Below, one piece after another: positions 26,237 through 34,453 of a DNA stretch of 64,000 bases (within the stretch, counting starts at the first letter, position 1; each line of letters begins with the position of its first letter). The stretch is from Pedobacter nutrimenti (GTDB lineage Bacteria > Bacteroidota > Bacteroidia > Sphingobacteriales > Sphingobacteriaceae). The translations under genes and the position numbers were made by a program. Where the stretch lies: contig NZ_QKLU01000003.1 of the NCBI RefSeq assembly GCF_003208655.1, positions 509,745-573,744 of the forward strand. The letters run 5' to 3'. The notes under the pieces are model-generated. The model saw only the letters and a list, made by a program, of their open reading frames with translations, was not told the DNA's origin and did not search any database.

Positions 26237-26452
26237 TCAGGCTTTCACTATAATACGGTATTTTCCTTCGTCTATATAACCAAAACTTACATTAATGGTG
26301 TTCTTATCTACAATCCGGATGCCCGGCGTATGAACCTGTCCGTTAGATTCCTGGTAAACGGTCCATACAATGTCCCTGGTTTGCAGGTCATGAACAATAT
26401 AATAATTCCCGTTTCGCTCAGCTTTAATGGTTTCAGCGTATTTAGTTTCCAT
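26237..26452 (-). CDS. Hypothetical protein, 71 aa
   Basis: A small soluble protein of about 71 residues, mostly predicted strands (NYYIVHDLQTRDIVWTVYQES, NTINVSFGYIDEGKYRIIVKA), suggesting a single small beta-barrel or sandwich. Not recognised. The ATG at 26452 (METKYAETIKAE) is preferred to an in-frame TTG two codons upstream. It faces the GDPD gene across the phased repeat array. Confidence 0.55.
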   Translation of the reverse strand: METKYAETIKAERNGNYYIVHDLQTRDIVWTVYQESNGQVHTPGIRIVDKNTINVSFGYIDEGKYRIIVKA

Positions 26453-26603
26453 GTACAAAGATAATTTAATCTGCGCTTTTAGCTATATTTAGTATATTAA
26501 GGTTGTTTTAAGATATGGAAGGCTGGAATTGTCATCAGAAGTTAATAAAAAGACAATAAAATAAAAAATAAAAATAAATACTACTGTTTTGGTAGGAAAT
26601 GTA

Positions 26604-26628
26604 TACATTTGCTGCTGTTATACATTTG
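26604..26628 (+). promoter_or_regulatory. Tandem -7 elements upstream of the SAM riboswitch
   Basis: TACATTTG occurs twice, at 26604-26611 and 26621-26628, each an exact TAnnTTTG match and part of a 10-base direct repeat TATACATTTG spaced by 17. The second would start transcription about 5-8 bases later, a few bases before the first aptamer stem. No clear -33 box is seen at the usual distance. The preceding 26459-26590 stretch is AT-rich and otherwise empty. Confidence 0.6.
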
Positions 26629-26640
26629 TTCTTTAAAAAA

Positions 26641-26745
26641 CTTATCCAGAAAGACAGAGGGAAGGGCCCTATGAAGTCTTAGCAACCTGTATCCTACCTA
26701 TAGATATAAGGTGCTAATTCCTCTCCTGAAAAGGAGAAAGATAAG
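26641..26745 (+). ncRNA. SAM-I (S-box) riboswitch aptamer
   Basis: All four stems of the S-box can be drawn. P1 is CTTATC/GATAAG at the ends. P2 runs from AAGAC with the k-turn GA-GGGA-agg-GCCC-TATGAA to GTCTT. P3 opens with the conserved AGCAACCT and closes with AGGTGCTAATTCC; P4 is CTCC-tgaaa-GGAG followed by AAAGATAAGATGA. The conserved sequence blocks GAGGGA, GCCC..TGAA, AGCAACC and GGTGCTAATTCC are those of SAM-I. It precedes a TlpA-like gene and an M28-SusC-SusD operon, so SAM would shut these down. Confidence 0.95.
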
Positions 26746-26826
26746 ATGACAGGTTTCACCTGTTGTAAGCTTATACCTGTTATGCTTTCTGCATAGTTTA
26801 AAAAGAATAAAAATTATTCATTAAAC
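26741..26826 (+). promoter_or_regulatory. Riboswitch expression platform (anti-P1 stem and start-proximal hairpin)
   Basis: The 3' strand of P1 (ATAAG, 26741-26745) can instead pair with CTTAT (26770-26774), flanking an ACAGGT-ttc-ACCTGT hairpin (26749-26763). A second ACCTGT at 26775 offers a further choice. Close to the start codon GTTTAA and GAATAA (26796-26810) can pair with TTATTC and TTAAAC (26814-26826). No stem with a T run is visible, which favours translational over terminator control. Pairings were made by eye. Confidence 0.5.
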
Positions 26827-26835
26827 CATACAGAA

Positions 26836-27426
26836 ATGACCACAACCAACAAAACCACCAGTTTATTTTTAAAGCTCCTCTTGTTTTTTTCAGTGGCTGC
26901 CAATGCGCAGAACACGGTTAGTTCCAGTGCTGCTGTACCTGCTAAAGATGATGACAGAGGCTATATTGTCAAAGTCGGAGACCAGGCACCGGACCAATTT
27001 GAACTGGTGCTGGACAATGGAAAGAAAACCTCTTTAAAGCAGCTCAGGGGAAAAATTGTGATTCTGCAATTCACGGCCAGCTGGTGCGGCGTTTGCCGCA
27101 AAGAAATGCCACATCTGGAAACGGAAGTATGGCAGGCCTACAAAAACAAAAATGTAGTTTTAATCGGTGTTGACCGTGATGAACCTCTGGAAAAAGTACG
27201 AAAATTCGCCAAGGATATGAAAATTACCTATCCGCTGGCACTGGATCCGGGTGCAGACATTTTTGGCCTTTTTGCGTTGAAACAAAGCGGGGTCACCAGG
27301 AATGTGGTCATCGATCAGAAAGGAAAAATTGTTTACCTGACCCGCCTGTACAATACCGAGGAATTTAACCAGATGGTAAAGGTGATTGATGGATTGGCCA
27401 TTGCAAAAGCATCTGCGTCGAAATAA
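26836..27426 (+). CDS. TlpA/ResA-like periplasmic thioredoxin
   Basis: A 196-residue exported thiol-disulfide protein: signal peptide (SLFLKLLLFFSVAANAQ), a TlpA-type entry (VGDQAPDQFELVLDNGKKTSLKQLRGK), then VILQFTASWCGVCRKEMPHLE with the redox pair Cys-Gly-Val-Cys, an IGVDRDEPLEKVRKFAKDM stretch and a GVTRNVVIDQKGKIVYLT end with the Val in the cis-Pro region variant. It is the first gene behind the SAM-I riboswitch and 81 bases before an M28 peptidase. A role in reducing thiols or disulfides of imported sulfur peptides fits the setting but is inference. Confidence 0.9.
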   Translation: MTTTNKTTSLFLKLLLFFSVAANAQNTVSSSAAVPAKDDDRGYIVKVGDQAPDQFELVLDNGKKTSLKQLRGKIVILQFTASWCGVCRKEMPHLETEVWQAYKNKNVVLIGVDRDEPLEKVRKFAKDMKITYPLALDPGADIFGLFALKQSGVTRNVVIDQKGKIVYLTRLYNTEEFNQMVKVIDGLAIAKASASK

Positions 27427-27460
27427 AATAATCCCCTAAGACTTATTCTTTTTAAAGCTA

Positions 27461-27483
27461 CTGAGGCCTTGTTAAGACCTCAG
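27461..27483 (+). repeat. Hairpin between the thioredoxin and M28 genes
   Basis: CTGAGG-c-CTT-gtt-AAG-a-CCTCAG forms a 9-bp stem with one mismatch and a 3-nt loop, 25 bases before the M28 start. Without a following T run it is more likely an mRNA stability or partial attenuation element. Confidence 0.5.
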
Positions 27484-27507
27484 CAGGCTTTCTTATGCCC
27501 AAAAATC

Positions 27508-29736
27508 ATGAATCAGAAACAAATTTTAACCAGGCTGGCGCTGTTTCCCTTACTCCTGGTTGCAACAGGGGCTGCCGGACAGTCAAAAGCCACTTACTCC
27601 TTTCAGAAAGAAGGGGCAAAAAATACAGCATTGGAAAGTCAGTTCGATGGGCAGCTCAGCAGCAGTCATATCGGACAGACCATTAAAGAATTATCGTCCA
27701 AACCCCATGAACTTGGCTCTGCCAATGGAAAGGCGGTAGCCGAGTCGATTCTTTCCCGCTTTAAAAGTTATGGCTGGGATGCACAAATTGAAACCTATTA
27801 TGTGCTCTTTCCTACACCAAAAAACCGTTTACTGGAACTGACCTATCCCCATACCTATACCGCATTACTTAAAGAACCCCCGTTAAAAGAAGATGCAACA
27901 TCCGCCCAGGAAGGCCAGCTACCCACTTATAATGCCTGGAGCGCTGATGGAGATGTAGAAGCTGAACTGGTGTATGTCAATTTCGGTTTGCCGGAAGACT
28001 ACGAGCGGTTGGATAAGCTGGGCATCAGTGTGAAAGGGAAAATTGTGATTGCCAGATATGGACGGTCCTGGAGGGGAATTAAACCGAAAGTCGCCCAGGA
28101 GCACGGGGCCATCGGCTGTATCATTTATTCGGACCCTAAGGAAGATGGCTATTATCAGGGAGATGTTTATCCAAAGGGTGCTTTTAAAAATGAATATGGG
28201 GTACAACGGGGTTCGGTTATGGATATGGTTGTTTATCCCGGGGACCCGCTTACCCCGAACATTGGTGCGACTAAAAACGCAGAAAGAATCAGCAGGGCAG
28301 ACGCAAAAAATCTGCTTAAAATTCCGGTGCTGCCCATTAGTTATCATGATGCACAGCCATTGCTTGCGGCCATTGAGGGACCTGTTGCACCAGAAGAATG
28401 GAGAGGCGCATTACCCATCACCTATCATATCGGACCAGGTAAGGCAAAGGTGCACCTTAATTTGTCTTTTGACTGGAAAACAGTACCTGCTTACAATGTA
28501 GTGGCTACGTTAAAGGGAAGTACCTGGCCTGAGGAATGGATTATCCGGGGCAATCATCACGATGCCTGGGTAAATGGTGCCGGAGACCCTATTAGTGGAT
28601 TGGCGGCGGAGCTGGAAGAAGCGAAAGCCATTGGTGTTCTGGTTAAAAATGGTTACAAACCAAAACGCACCCTGAAATATATTGCCTGGGATGGGGAAGA
28701 ACCCTCTCTTTTGGGATCAACAGAATGGGCAGAACATCATGCTCCAGAGCTACAGCAAAAAGCAGTAGTTTATATTAATTCTGATGGAAATGGACGTGGA
28801 TTTTTAGAAGCGGGAGGCTCCCATGCACTAAGCAACCTGATTGCAGAAGTCGCAAAAGATGTAAAGGACCCTCAAACCGGGGTGAGTATTTACGAACGGA
28901 AAAGGGCCGGGGAAATTGCAAAAGCAAGCGCCAAAGCAAAAGCCGAACTGCTGAAAAAAGATGAATTTTCTTTAGGAGCTTTGGGCACCGGGTCAGATTA
29001 TTCTGCTTTTTTGCAGCATTTAGGTATTCCTTCACTGAACCTTGGTTTTGGCGGGGAAGACAGTGGAGGGGAATACCATTCCATATATGACTCTTACGAT
29101 GACTATTCCCGTTTTAAAGATCCGGGCTTTTCTTACGGACAAAGTTTATCGCAAACTGCCGGAAGAGTAGTTTTGCGTTTAGCCGATGCGGCCATATTGC
29201 CTTTCGATTTTCGTTCACTGAAAAAAACAGCCGACACTTATGTAAAAGAAGTGGTCAGTTTGAATGAACAATTACAGGAAAACAGGTCATTGGAAAACCA
29301 GCTTCTGAAAAACCGGATTACTGAACTGGCCAGCGATCCTCAAAAACCTTATCAGGCCGCTCAGCCTAAACCCGAGGTTCCAAAACTCGATTTTACGCCA
29401 CTTCAAAATGCTTTGAAGGCCTTGGGCCTGGTGACCGATGAACTGGCGTCGAAGCAAAATGGATTAGACAAAACTAAAGCCGGGCTGTTGAATACGGCTT
29501 TATACCGGGCAGAACAGCAGTTGCTGCTTAGTGATGGTTTGCCCAAAAGACCCTGGTACAAGCACAGCCTTTACGCACCTGGCTTTTATACAGGTTATGG
29601 GGTGAAAACTTTACCCGGCATCAGGGAAGCCCTGGAGCAGGGCAACTGGACAGAAGCCAGCCAGCAAATTACTGCCGTAACAGGTCAAATCGAGCAATTG
29701 ACTAGTTTTTTGCAAAAAACAACGAACAAACTTTAA
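27508..29736 (+). CDS. M28B peptidase, glutamate carboxypeptidase II-like, with PA domain
   Basis: A 742-residue exported zinc peptidase. The signal peptide ends near GAAGQ. A PA domain (VEAELVYVNFGLPEDYERLDKLGISVKGKIVIARYGRSWRGIKPKVAQEHGAIGCIIYSDP) is followed by the catalytic domain, in which all five metal ligands of human GCPII can be matched: His350 and Asp360 (NHHDAWVNGAGD), Glu397-Glu398 (WDGEEPSLLGS), Asp426 (INSDGNGRG) and His524 (EYHSIYDSYDDY). A C-terminal helical dimerisation domain completes the TfR-like form. It removes terminal residues from peptides, here presumably before or after SusCD uptake. ATG at 27508 is chosen for the signal peptide. Confidence 0.93.
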   Translation: MNQKQILTRLALFPLLLVATGAAGQSKATYSFQKEGAKNTALESQFDGQLSSSHIGQTIKELSSKPHELGSANGKAVAESILSRFKSYGWDAQIETYYVLFPTPKNRLLELTYPHTYTALLKEPPLKEDATSAQEGQLPTYNAWSADGDVEAELVYVNFGLPEDYERLDKLGISVKGKIVIARYGRSWRGIKPKVAQEHGAIGCIIYSDPKEDGYYQGDVYPKGAFKNEYGVQRGSVMDMVVYPGDPLTPNIGATKNAERISRADAKNLLKIPVLPISYHDAQPLLAAIEGPVAPEEWRGALPITYHIGPGKAKVHLNLSFDWKTVPAYNVVATLKGSTWPEEWIIRGNHHDAWVNGAGDPISGLAAELEEAKAIGVLVKNGYKPKRTLKYIAWDGEEPSLLGSTEWAEHHAPELQQKAVVYINSDGNGRGFLEAGGSHALSNLIAEVAKDVKDPQTGVSIYERKRAGEIAKASAKAKAELLKKDEFSLGALGTGSDYSAFLQHLGIPSLNLGFGGEDSGGEYHSIYDSYDDYSRFKDPGFSYGQSLSQTAGRVVLRLADAAILPFDFRSLKKTADTYVKEVVSLNEQLQENRSLENQLLKNRITELASDPQKPYQAAQPKPEVPKLDFTPLQNALKALGLVTDELASKQNGLDKTKAGLLNTALYRAEQQLLLSDGLPKRPWYKHSLYAPGFYTGYGVKTLPGIREALEQGNWTEASQQITAVTGQIEQLTSFLQKTTNKL

Positions 29737-29775
29737 GGCCATCAAGGCTATATACATTTAAATTTTAAAGAGATA

Positions 29776-32700
29776 ATGAAAATTTTACTATCAGTTTTTG
29801 TGTTTATTATAGGTTTTCAGACCGTAACAGCACAGGAAAAAAGGGTAAGTGGTGTCGTCACACAAGCATCTGACGGCATTCCGCTACCGGGCGTAAGTGT
29901 CTTTTTTAAAGGCAGTAAAAAAGGAACTTTTACAGATGTGAACGGGCGCTATAGCCTGCGGGTTCCACAAGGGGAAAATACACTGACCTTTACTTTTGTG
30001 GGGTATGAAAGTAAAGAAGCCGAGGTAAAGACAGAGATTCTGAACGTAAAGCTGTCTTCTTCTTCCAAGTCCCTGAATGAGGTTTTGGTGGTGGCCTATG
30101 GAACGGCAAATAAGGGTACTTTTACGGGATCAGTTTCTACGCTTTCTGCAAAGGATATAGAAAAATCATCTGTGTCGAGCATCAGCAGGGTTTTACAAGG
30201 AAATGTACCCGGCGTGCAGTCCGTCGCACCCGCCGGACAACCCGGAAGTGATGCCAGTATCCGGATCAGGGGCATTGGGTCCATAAATGCCTCCAATGAA
30301 CCTCTGTATGTTGTAGATGGTATCCCTTATACAGGAAGCATCAATGCGATCAATGCTTCGGATGTCCAATCCATTTCGGTTTTAAAGGATGCAGCTGCCA
30401 GTGCTTTGTACGGTTCAAGGGGCGCTAATGGGGTAATCATCATCACCACCAAGCAGGGGAACCTGAATGCCAAGCCCGTTTTAACCTTAAACCTGGTTTC
30501 CGGGGTGTCTTCCAGAGCGGTCAAAGATTATGATAAGGTAAACAGCTCGCAGTATTTTGAGCTGACCTGGGAGGCCTTGCGAAACAAACAGCTGGATTTG
30601 GGTAAAACGGCGGCTGTAGCTGCCCAGTATGCCACTGATAATGTGGTCAATTCTTTGAAAGTCAATCCATTTGGTGCTGCTAATCCTAATCCTGTGGGGC
30701 TGGATGGAAAATTATTGCCTGGTCTGCAACCCCTTTGGGAAGACGACTGGGGTAAATCGGTCGAAAGGACAGGCTTTCGTCAGCAGGCCAACCTGAGCAT
30801 CAGCGGGGGTGGGGCAGATTCCAAATATTTTGTCTCGGGCGGGTACCTGAACGATAAAGGTTTTATCATTGGATCTGATTTTACCAGCTATAATGCCCGT
30901 TTAAATTACAACAGCAAAATCAACAACTGGTTTGAAGCAGGGGTAAACCTGGGTGCCAGCAGTACTTCACAAAATGCACCCCCCCAGTCGGACAGTCAAC
31001 AGGGAAATTACGCCAATTTTGGCCGGCTGGTGTCTAGTATCTATCCGGTGTATGTCCGCAATACCGATGGTTCTTTCCAATATGACAGTAACGGACAAAA
31101 AATATTTGATTTTGGAAATTACCGTCCAAGTGCTGCAGCCACAGGAAACAACCTGCTTGGTTCTTCCAAGCTGAATAAATATAACAACAAACAGGACAAT
31201 CTGATTTTCAGGGCCAATACCCAGATCAGTTTATTGCCAGGATTAAAAATAAAAAGCAGTATCAATGCCGATTACAGCAATACCAATACCTTTAACTACA
31301 GTAACCCTTTATATGGTGGTAGTGTAAGTACCAATGGATCGGTGAGCAAAGGCTCTAACCGCACCGTGGCCTATACCTATAACAACTTTGCAGATTATAC
31401 CCTTCAGTTTGGGAAAAATCGCTTAAATGTCCTGGCGGGACAGGAGGTTTACATCCTAAACTATTCTGATGTTTCGGGAAGCAAAAGCAATTTTGGTTTC
31501 CTGGGCGTGGAACAGCCTGCTGCAGCTTCCCTGATTACCGGTTTTAACGGCTCAGCGGACAATTATAAGTTATCGAGCTTTTTAAGTAAAGCGGAGTACG
31601 AGTACGACGGAAGGTATTTCCTGACTGGAAGTTTCAGAAGAGATGGTTCTTCCCGTTTTTCACCTTCTTCGCGTTGGGGCAATTTCTGGTCTGTGGGGGC
31701 TTCCTGGAACATCAGTACTGAAGAGTTTCTTAAAAACACCAGCTGGCTTAACTTCCTGAAACTGCGTGCCAGTTATGGCGCGCAGGGGAATGATAACCTG
31801 GGCAGCTATTACCAGTACCAGGCCTTGTATTCCATTTACAACAGTTTAAACAATGCAGGGCTGATCAGCTCCACTTTGCCAACCCCAAATTTAAAATGGG
31901 AAACCAATTTGAACCTGAATATTGGACTGGATTATGCGGTTCTGGACAACCGGATCAAGGGCTCCTTTGAATATTACATCAGACGTTCAAAAGACCTGCT
32001 TTTCCAATTGCCTTTGGCGCCTTCTCAGGGTTTTAGTTCCATCAACAGCAATACCGGTTCCCTGCGTAACAATGGTTTTGATGTGAACCTGGAATTGGTC
32101 CCTGTGGTTAATGAGCGTTTCAAATGGACCTTTGGTATCAATGCAGGGCATTATAAAAATGTAATTACCTCTTTACCGGTACCTTCTATTATTGTTGCAA
32201 ATTCCTCGGTCATTGGCCCAACCAAACAACTTGCTGTTGGCAGGTCTGTTAATGAATTTTATATCCGGGAATGGGCTGGTGTAGATCAGACCACGGGTTT
32301 GCCTTTATGGTATAAAAATGTTTACGGTACAGATGCGCAAGGAAAGCAGGTCATTACAGGAAGAACCACCACGAGTGTATTTGCCAATGCAGACCAGTAC
32401 TATCAGGGCAGCTCCCTGCCGGTACTGACCGGAGGGATTTCCAATAATTTCCGGTATCAGCAGTTTGAACTTTCTTTTTTACTGGCTTATAACCTGGGCG
32501 GTAAAATTTTGGATTATGACCAGATTATGCTGGAAAGTAATGGTAACGCACCTGGCAGACCTTTAAGTACAGACCTGCTGAGACGCTGGACACCTCAGAA
32601 CACCAATACAGATGTGCCGCGTTTAAGTACAGATGCGACCAATTGGAACAGCACCTCGACCCGCTTTTTATACAGTGCGACCTATGCAAGGTTAAAAAAT

Positions 32701-32901
32701 GTCAATTTCAGTTATACCCTTCCGCAAACTTTCAGGGATAAGCTGCGTCTGCAGAATGCCCGTGTCTTTTTACGCGGTGAAAACCTGCTGACCTTTTATG
32801 GACATAAAGGAATGGATCCCGAGCAGGCCGTTGATGGGGTAACCTTTTACCGCTATCCGGCCCAGCGGACAATTTCCATAGGTCTTGATGTCTCTTTTTA
32901 A
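29776..32901 (+). CDS. SusC-like TonB-dependent outer-membrane transporter (second)
   Basis: A 1041-residue SusC/RagA receptor: signal peptide (MKILLSVFVFIIGFQTVTAQ), carboxypeptidase-like domain (RVSGVVTQASDGIPLPGVSVFFKG), the SusC box SLNEVLVVAYGTANKGTFTGSVSTLSA, plug motifs RIRGIGSINASNEPLYVVDGIPY and SVLKDAAASALYGSRGANGVIIITTK, and the barrel segment FLTGSFRRDGSSRFS. It starts 39 bases after the M28 gene. Because its transcript begins with a SAM-I riboswitch and encodes a peptidase, the cargo is more likely peptide or sulfur compound than glycan. Confidence 0.96.
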   Translation: MKILLSVFVFIIGFQTVTAQEKRVSGVVTQASDGIPLPGVSVFFKGSKKGTFTDVNGRYSLRVPQGENTLTFTFVGYESKEAEVKTEILNVKLSSSSKSLNEVLVVAYGTANKGTFTGSVSTLSAKDIEKSSVSSISRVLQGNVPGVQSVAPAGQPGSDASIRIRGIGSINASNEPLYVVDGIPYTGSINAINASDVQSISVLKDAAASALYGSRGANGVIIITTKQGNLNAKPVLTLNLVSGVSSRAVKDYDKVNSSQYFELTWEALRNKQLDLGKTAAVAAQYATDNVVNSLKVNPFGAANPNPVGLDGKLLPGLQPLWEDDWGKSVERTGFRQQANLSISGGGADSKYFVSGGYLNDKGFIIGSDFTSYNARLNYNSKINNWFEAGVNLGASSTSQNAPPQSDSQQGNYANFGRLVSSIYPVYVRNTDGSFQYDSNGQKIFDFGNYRPSAAATGNNLLGSSKLNKYNNKQDNLIFRANTQISLLPGLKIKSSINADYSNTNTFNYSNPLYGGSVSTNGSVSKGSNRTVAYTYNNFADYTLQFGKNRLNVLAGQEVYILNYSDVSGSKSNFGFLGVEQPAAASLITGFNGSADNYKLSSFLSKAEYEYDGRYFLTGSFRRDGSSRFSPSSRWGNFWSVGASWNISTEEFLKNTSWLNFLKLRASYGAQGNDNLGSYYQYQALYSIYNSLNNAGLISSTLPTPNLKWETNLNLNIGLDYAVLDNRIKGSFEYYIRRSKDLLFQLPLAPSQGFSSINSNTGSLRNNGFDVNLELVPVVNERFKWTFGINAGHYKNVITSLPVPSIIVANSSVIGPTKQLAVGRSVNEFYIREWAGVDQTTGLPLWYKNVYGTDAQGKQVITGRTTTSVFANADQYYQGSSLPVLTGGISNNFRYQQFELSFLLAYNLGGKILDYDQIMLESNGNAPGRPLSTDLLRRWTPQNTNTDVPRLSTDATNWNSTSTRFLYSATYARLKNVNFSYTLPQTFRDKLRLQNARVFLRGENLLTFYGHKGMDPEQAVDGVTFYRYPAQRTISIGLDVSF

Positions 32902-32922
32902 ATGAATTTTAAGAATAATGTT

Positions 32923-34413
32923 ATGAAAACTATTAAATCTGCAATACTAAGCCTGTTTTCTGTACTGCTATTGTTCAGCAGCTGTAAGAAGGAATTTTTT
33001 GATACATCACCCTCGGGAAGCCTGACCGACGACCAGGTCTATTCTTCGACCAGTAATATTGATGCCCTGGTGAACGGAACGATCCGCTACCTGATGGAAA
33101 ATGCAACTTCTCAGGACAACCCTGGGTACGGCGCCATTTTGCTTTCACAGGAAGCGATGGGCAACGATGCGGTGTTAAGGGATGGCGTATATGGTTATTA
33201 TGCCACCTACAGTTTTACTGATCCTTTTGACAATACCACCCGCAGGGCTTTGTTTTTTTGGACATTGCAATATAAAGTGATCGATAACTGCAATAACATT
33301 ATTGCAAAAGTAGATGCAGCCGCGGGACCGGATGCAGATAAAAAATACCTGAAGGGGCAGGCCCTGGCTTTAAGGGGTTTTGTATACCTGAACCTGATCC
33401 GCCAGTATCAGTTTACTTATGCAAAGGACAAGGGAGCAAAAGGGGTACCTTTATATACTGAGCCTACAACATCCGGCAGCACACCTAAAGCCAGGGCAAG
33501 TGTAGAGCAGGTTTATAACCAGGTGCTGGCCGATCTTAAACAAGCGGAAACCTTATTGAACGGTTACAAAAGACCGTCGAAAGACCGCCCGGATCAAAGC
33601 GTTGTCAGGGGACTGCTGGCACGCACTTATCTGACCATGGAAAACTGGGACCAGGCCGCGGCTTATGCTGCACTGGCCAGAACGGCTTACCCAATTATGA
33701 CCCCAACGGATTACCTGGCCGGTTTTAATGATGTCAGTAATGTAGAGTGGCTTTGGGGACACCCTCAAACCTCTACCCAGAACCTGGGCGGTGCCTCCTT
33801 TTTTGCTTACATTGATGTTACACCAGCGACAGGTTACCGGAGCGTGATGGCAGATCCTAATTTCAGAAAATTGTTTGAGGATAAAGATGTACGGAAAAGT
33901 CTGTTCAGCCCCGTCACAGATACCACAAATGCCCTGGTTGGCTGGTTAAAATACACGAAATTTGTCAATAAGGCCGATCAGTCGGGACATATCCCTTTAA
34001 TGCGTTCTTCAGAACTGGCTTTAATACAGGCCGAAAGTAATGCCCGTCAGGGAAAACTGCCCGATGCGATCAACGCGCTGAATGAGGTGAGGCTAAAAAG
34101 GGGACTAGTGGGGTTAACGCCGGATGCTTATACGCCGGCAAGTCTGACAGAAGAAGTTTTACTGGAGCGTCGCAGGGAATTGTGGGGAGAAGGCTTCCAG
34201 CTCCCGGACCTGCTGCGCCTACAACGTTCTGTGGTCCGCAAGGCTTCTACAGAAGTATTGGAAATCAGGCGCAGTAACGGAACCATTAAAACCATTCCTT
34301 TAAAAGGGCATTTGCAGCTGAATTTTCCCGATAAAAGTAATTTTGTGGCCAATAGCCCATATTACCTGTTTTCTATCCCGATAAATGAACTGAACAACAA
34401 CCCTCAATTGTAA
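32923..34413 (+). CDS. SusD/RagB-family lipoprotein (second)
   Basis: About 496 residues with lipobox Cys21 (LLLFSSCKKEFF). It shows the SusD pattern: ALALRGFVYLNLIRQYQFTYAKDKGAKGVPLYTEP, SVVRGLLARTYLTMENWDQAAAYAALARTAY, and LLERRRELWGEGFQLPDLLRLQRSV with YLFSIPINELNNNPQL at the end. An upstream in-frame ATG directly after the susC stop adds seven residues; ATG at 32923 gives a cleaner lipoprotein signal. It partners the SusC gene that it nearly abuts. Confidence 0.95.
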   Translation: MKTIKSAILSLFSVLLLFSSCKKEFFDTSPSGSLTDDQVYSSTSNIDALVNGTIRYLMENATSQDNPGYGAILLSQEAMGNDAVLRDGVYGYYATYSFTDPFDNTTRRALFFWTLQYKVIDNCNNIIAKVDAAAGPDADKKYLKGQALALRGFVYLNLIRQYQFTYAKDKGAKGVPLYTEPTTSGSTPKARASVEQVYNQVLADLKQAETLLNGYKRPSKDRPDQSVVRGLLARTYLTMENWDQAAAYAALARTAYPIMTPTDYLAGFNDVSNVEWLWGHPQTSTQNLGGASFFAYIDVTPATGYRSVMADPNFRKLFEDKDVRKSLFSPVTDTTNALVGWLKYTKFVNKADQSGHIPLMRSSELALIQAESNARQGKLPDAINALNEVRLKRGLVGLTPDAYTPASLTEEVLLERRRELWGEGFQLPDLLRLQRSVVRKASTEVLEIRRSNGTIKTIPLKGHLQLNFPDKSNFVANSPYYLFSIPINELNNNPQL

Positions 34414-34421
34414 ATAGTTTG

Positions 34422-34453
34422 CAGATCCGGCTTTAATTCAGGGGCCGGATCTG
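34422..34453. terminator. 10-bp hairpin overlapping the end of the mscS-like gene
   Basis: CAGATCCGGC at 34422-34431 pairs perfectly with GCCGGATCTG at 34444-34453. It begins 9 bases after the susD stop, and its right arm lies inside the last codons of the convergent channel gene. Neither side has a long T run, so termination efficiency is uncertain. Confidence 0.55.
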
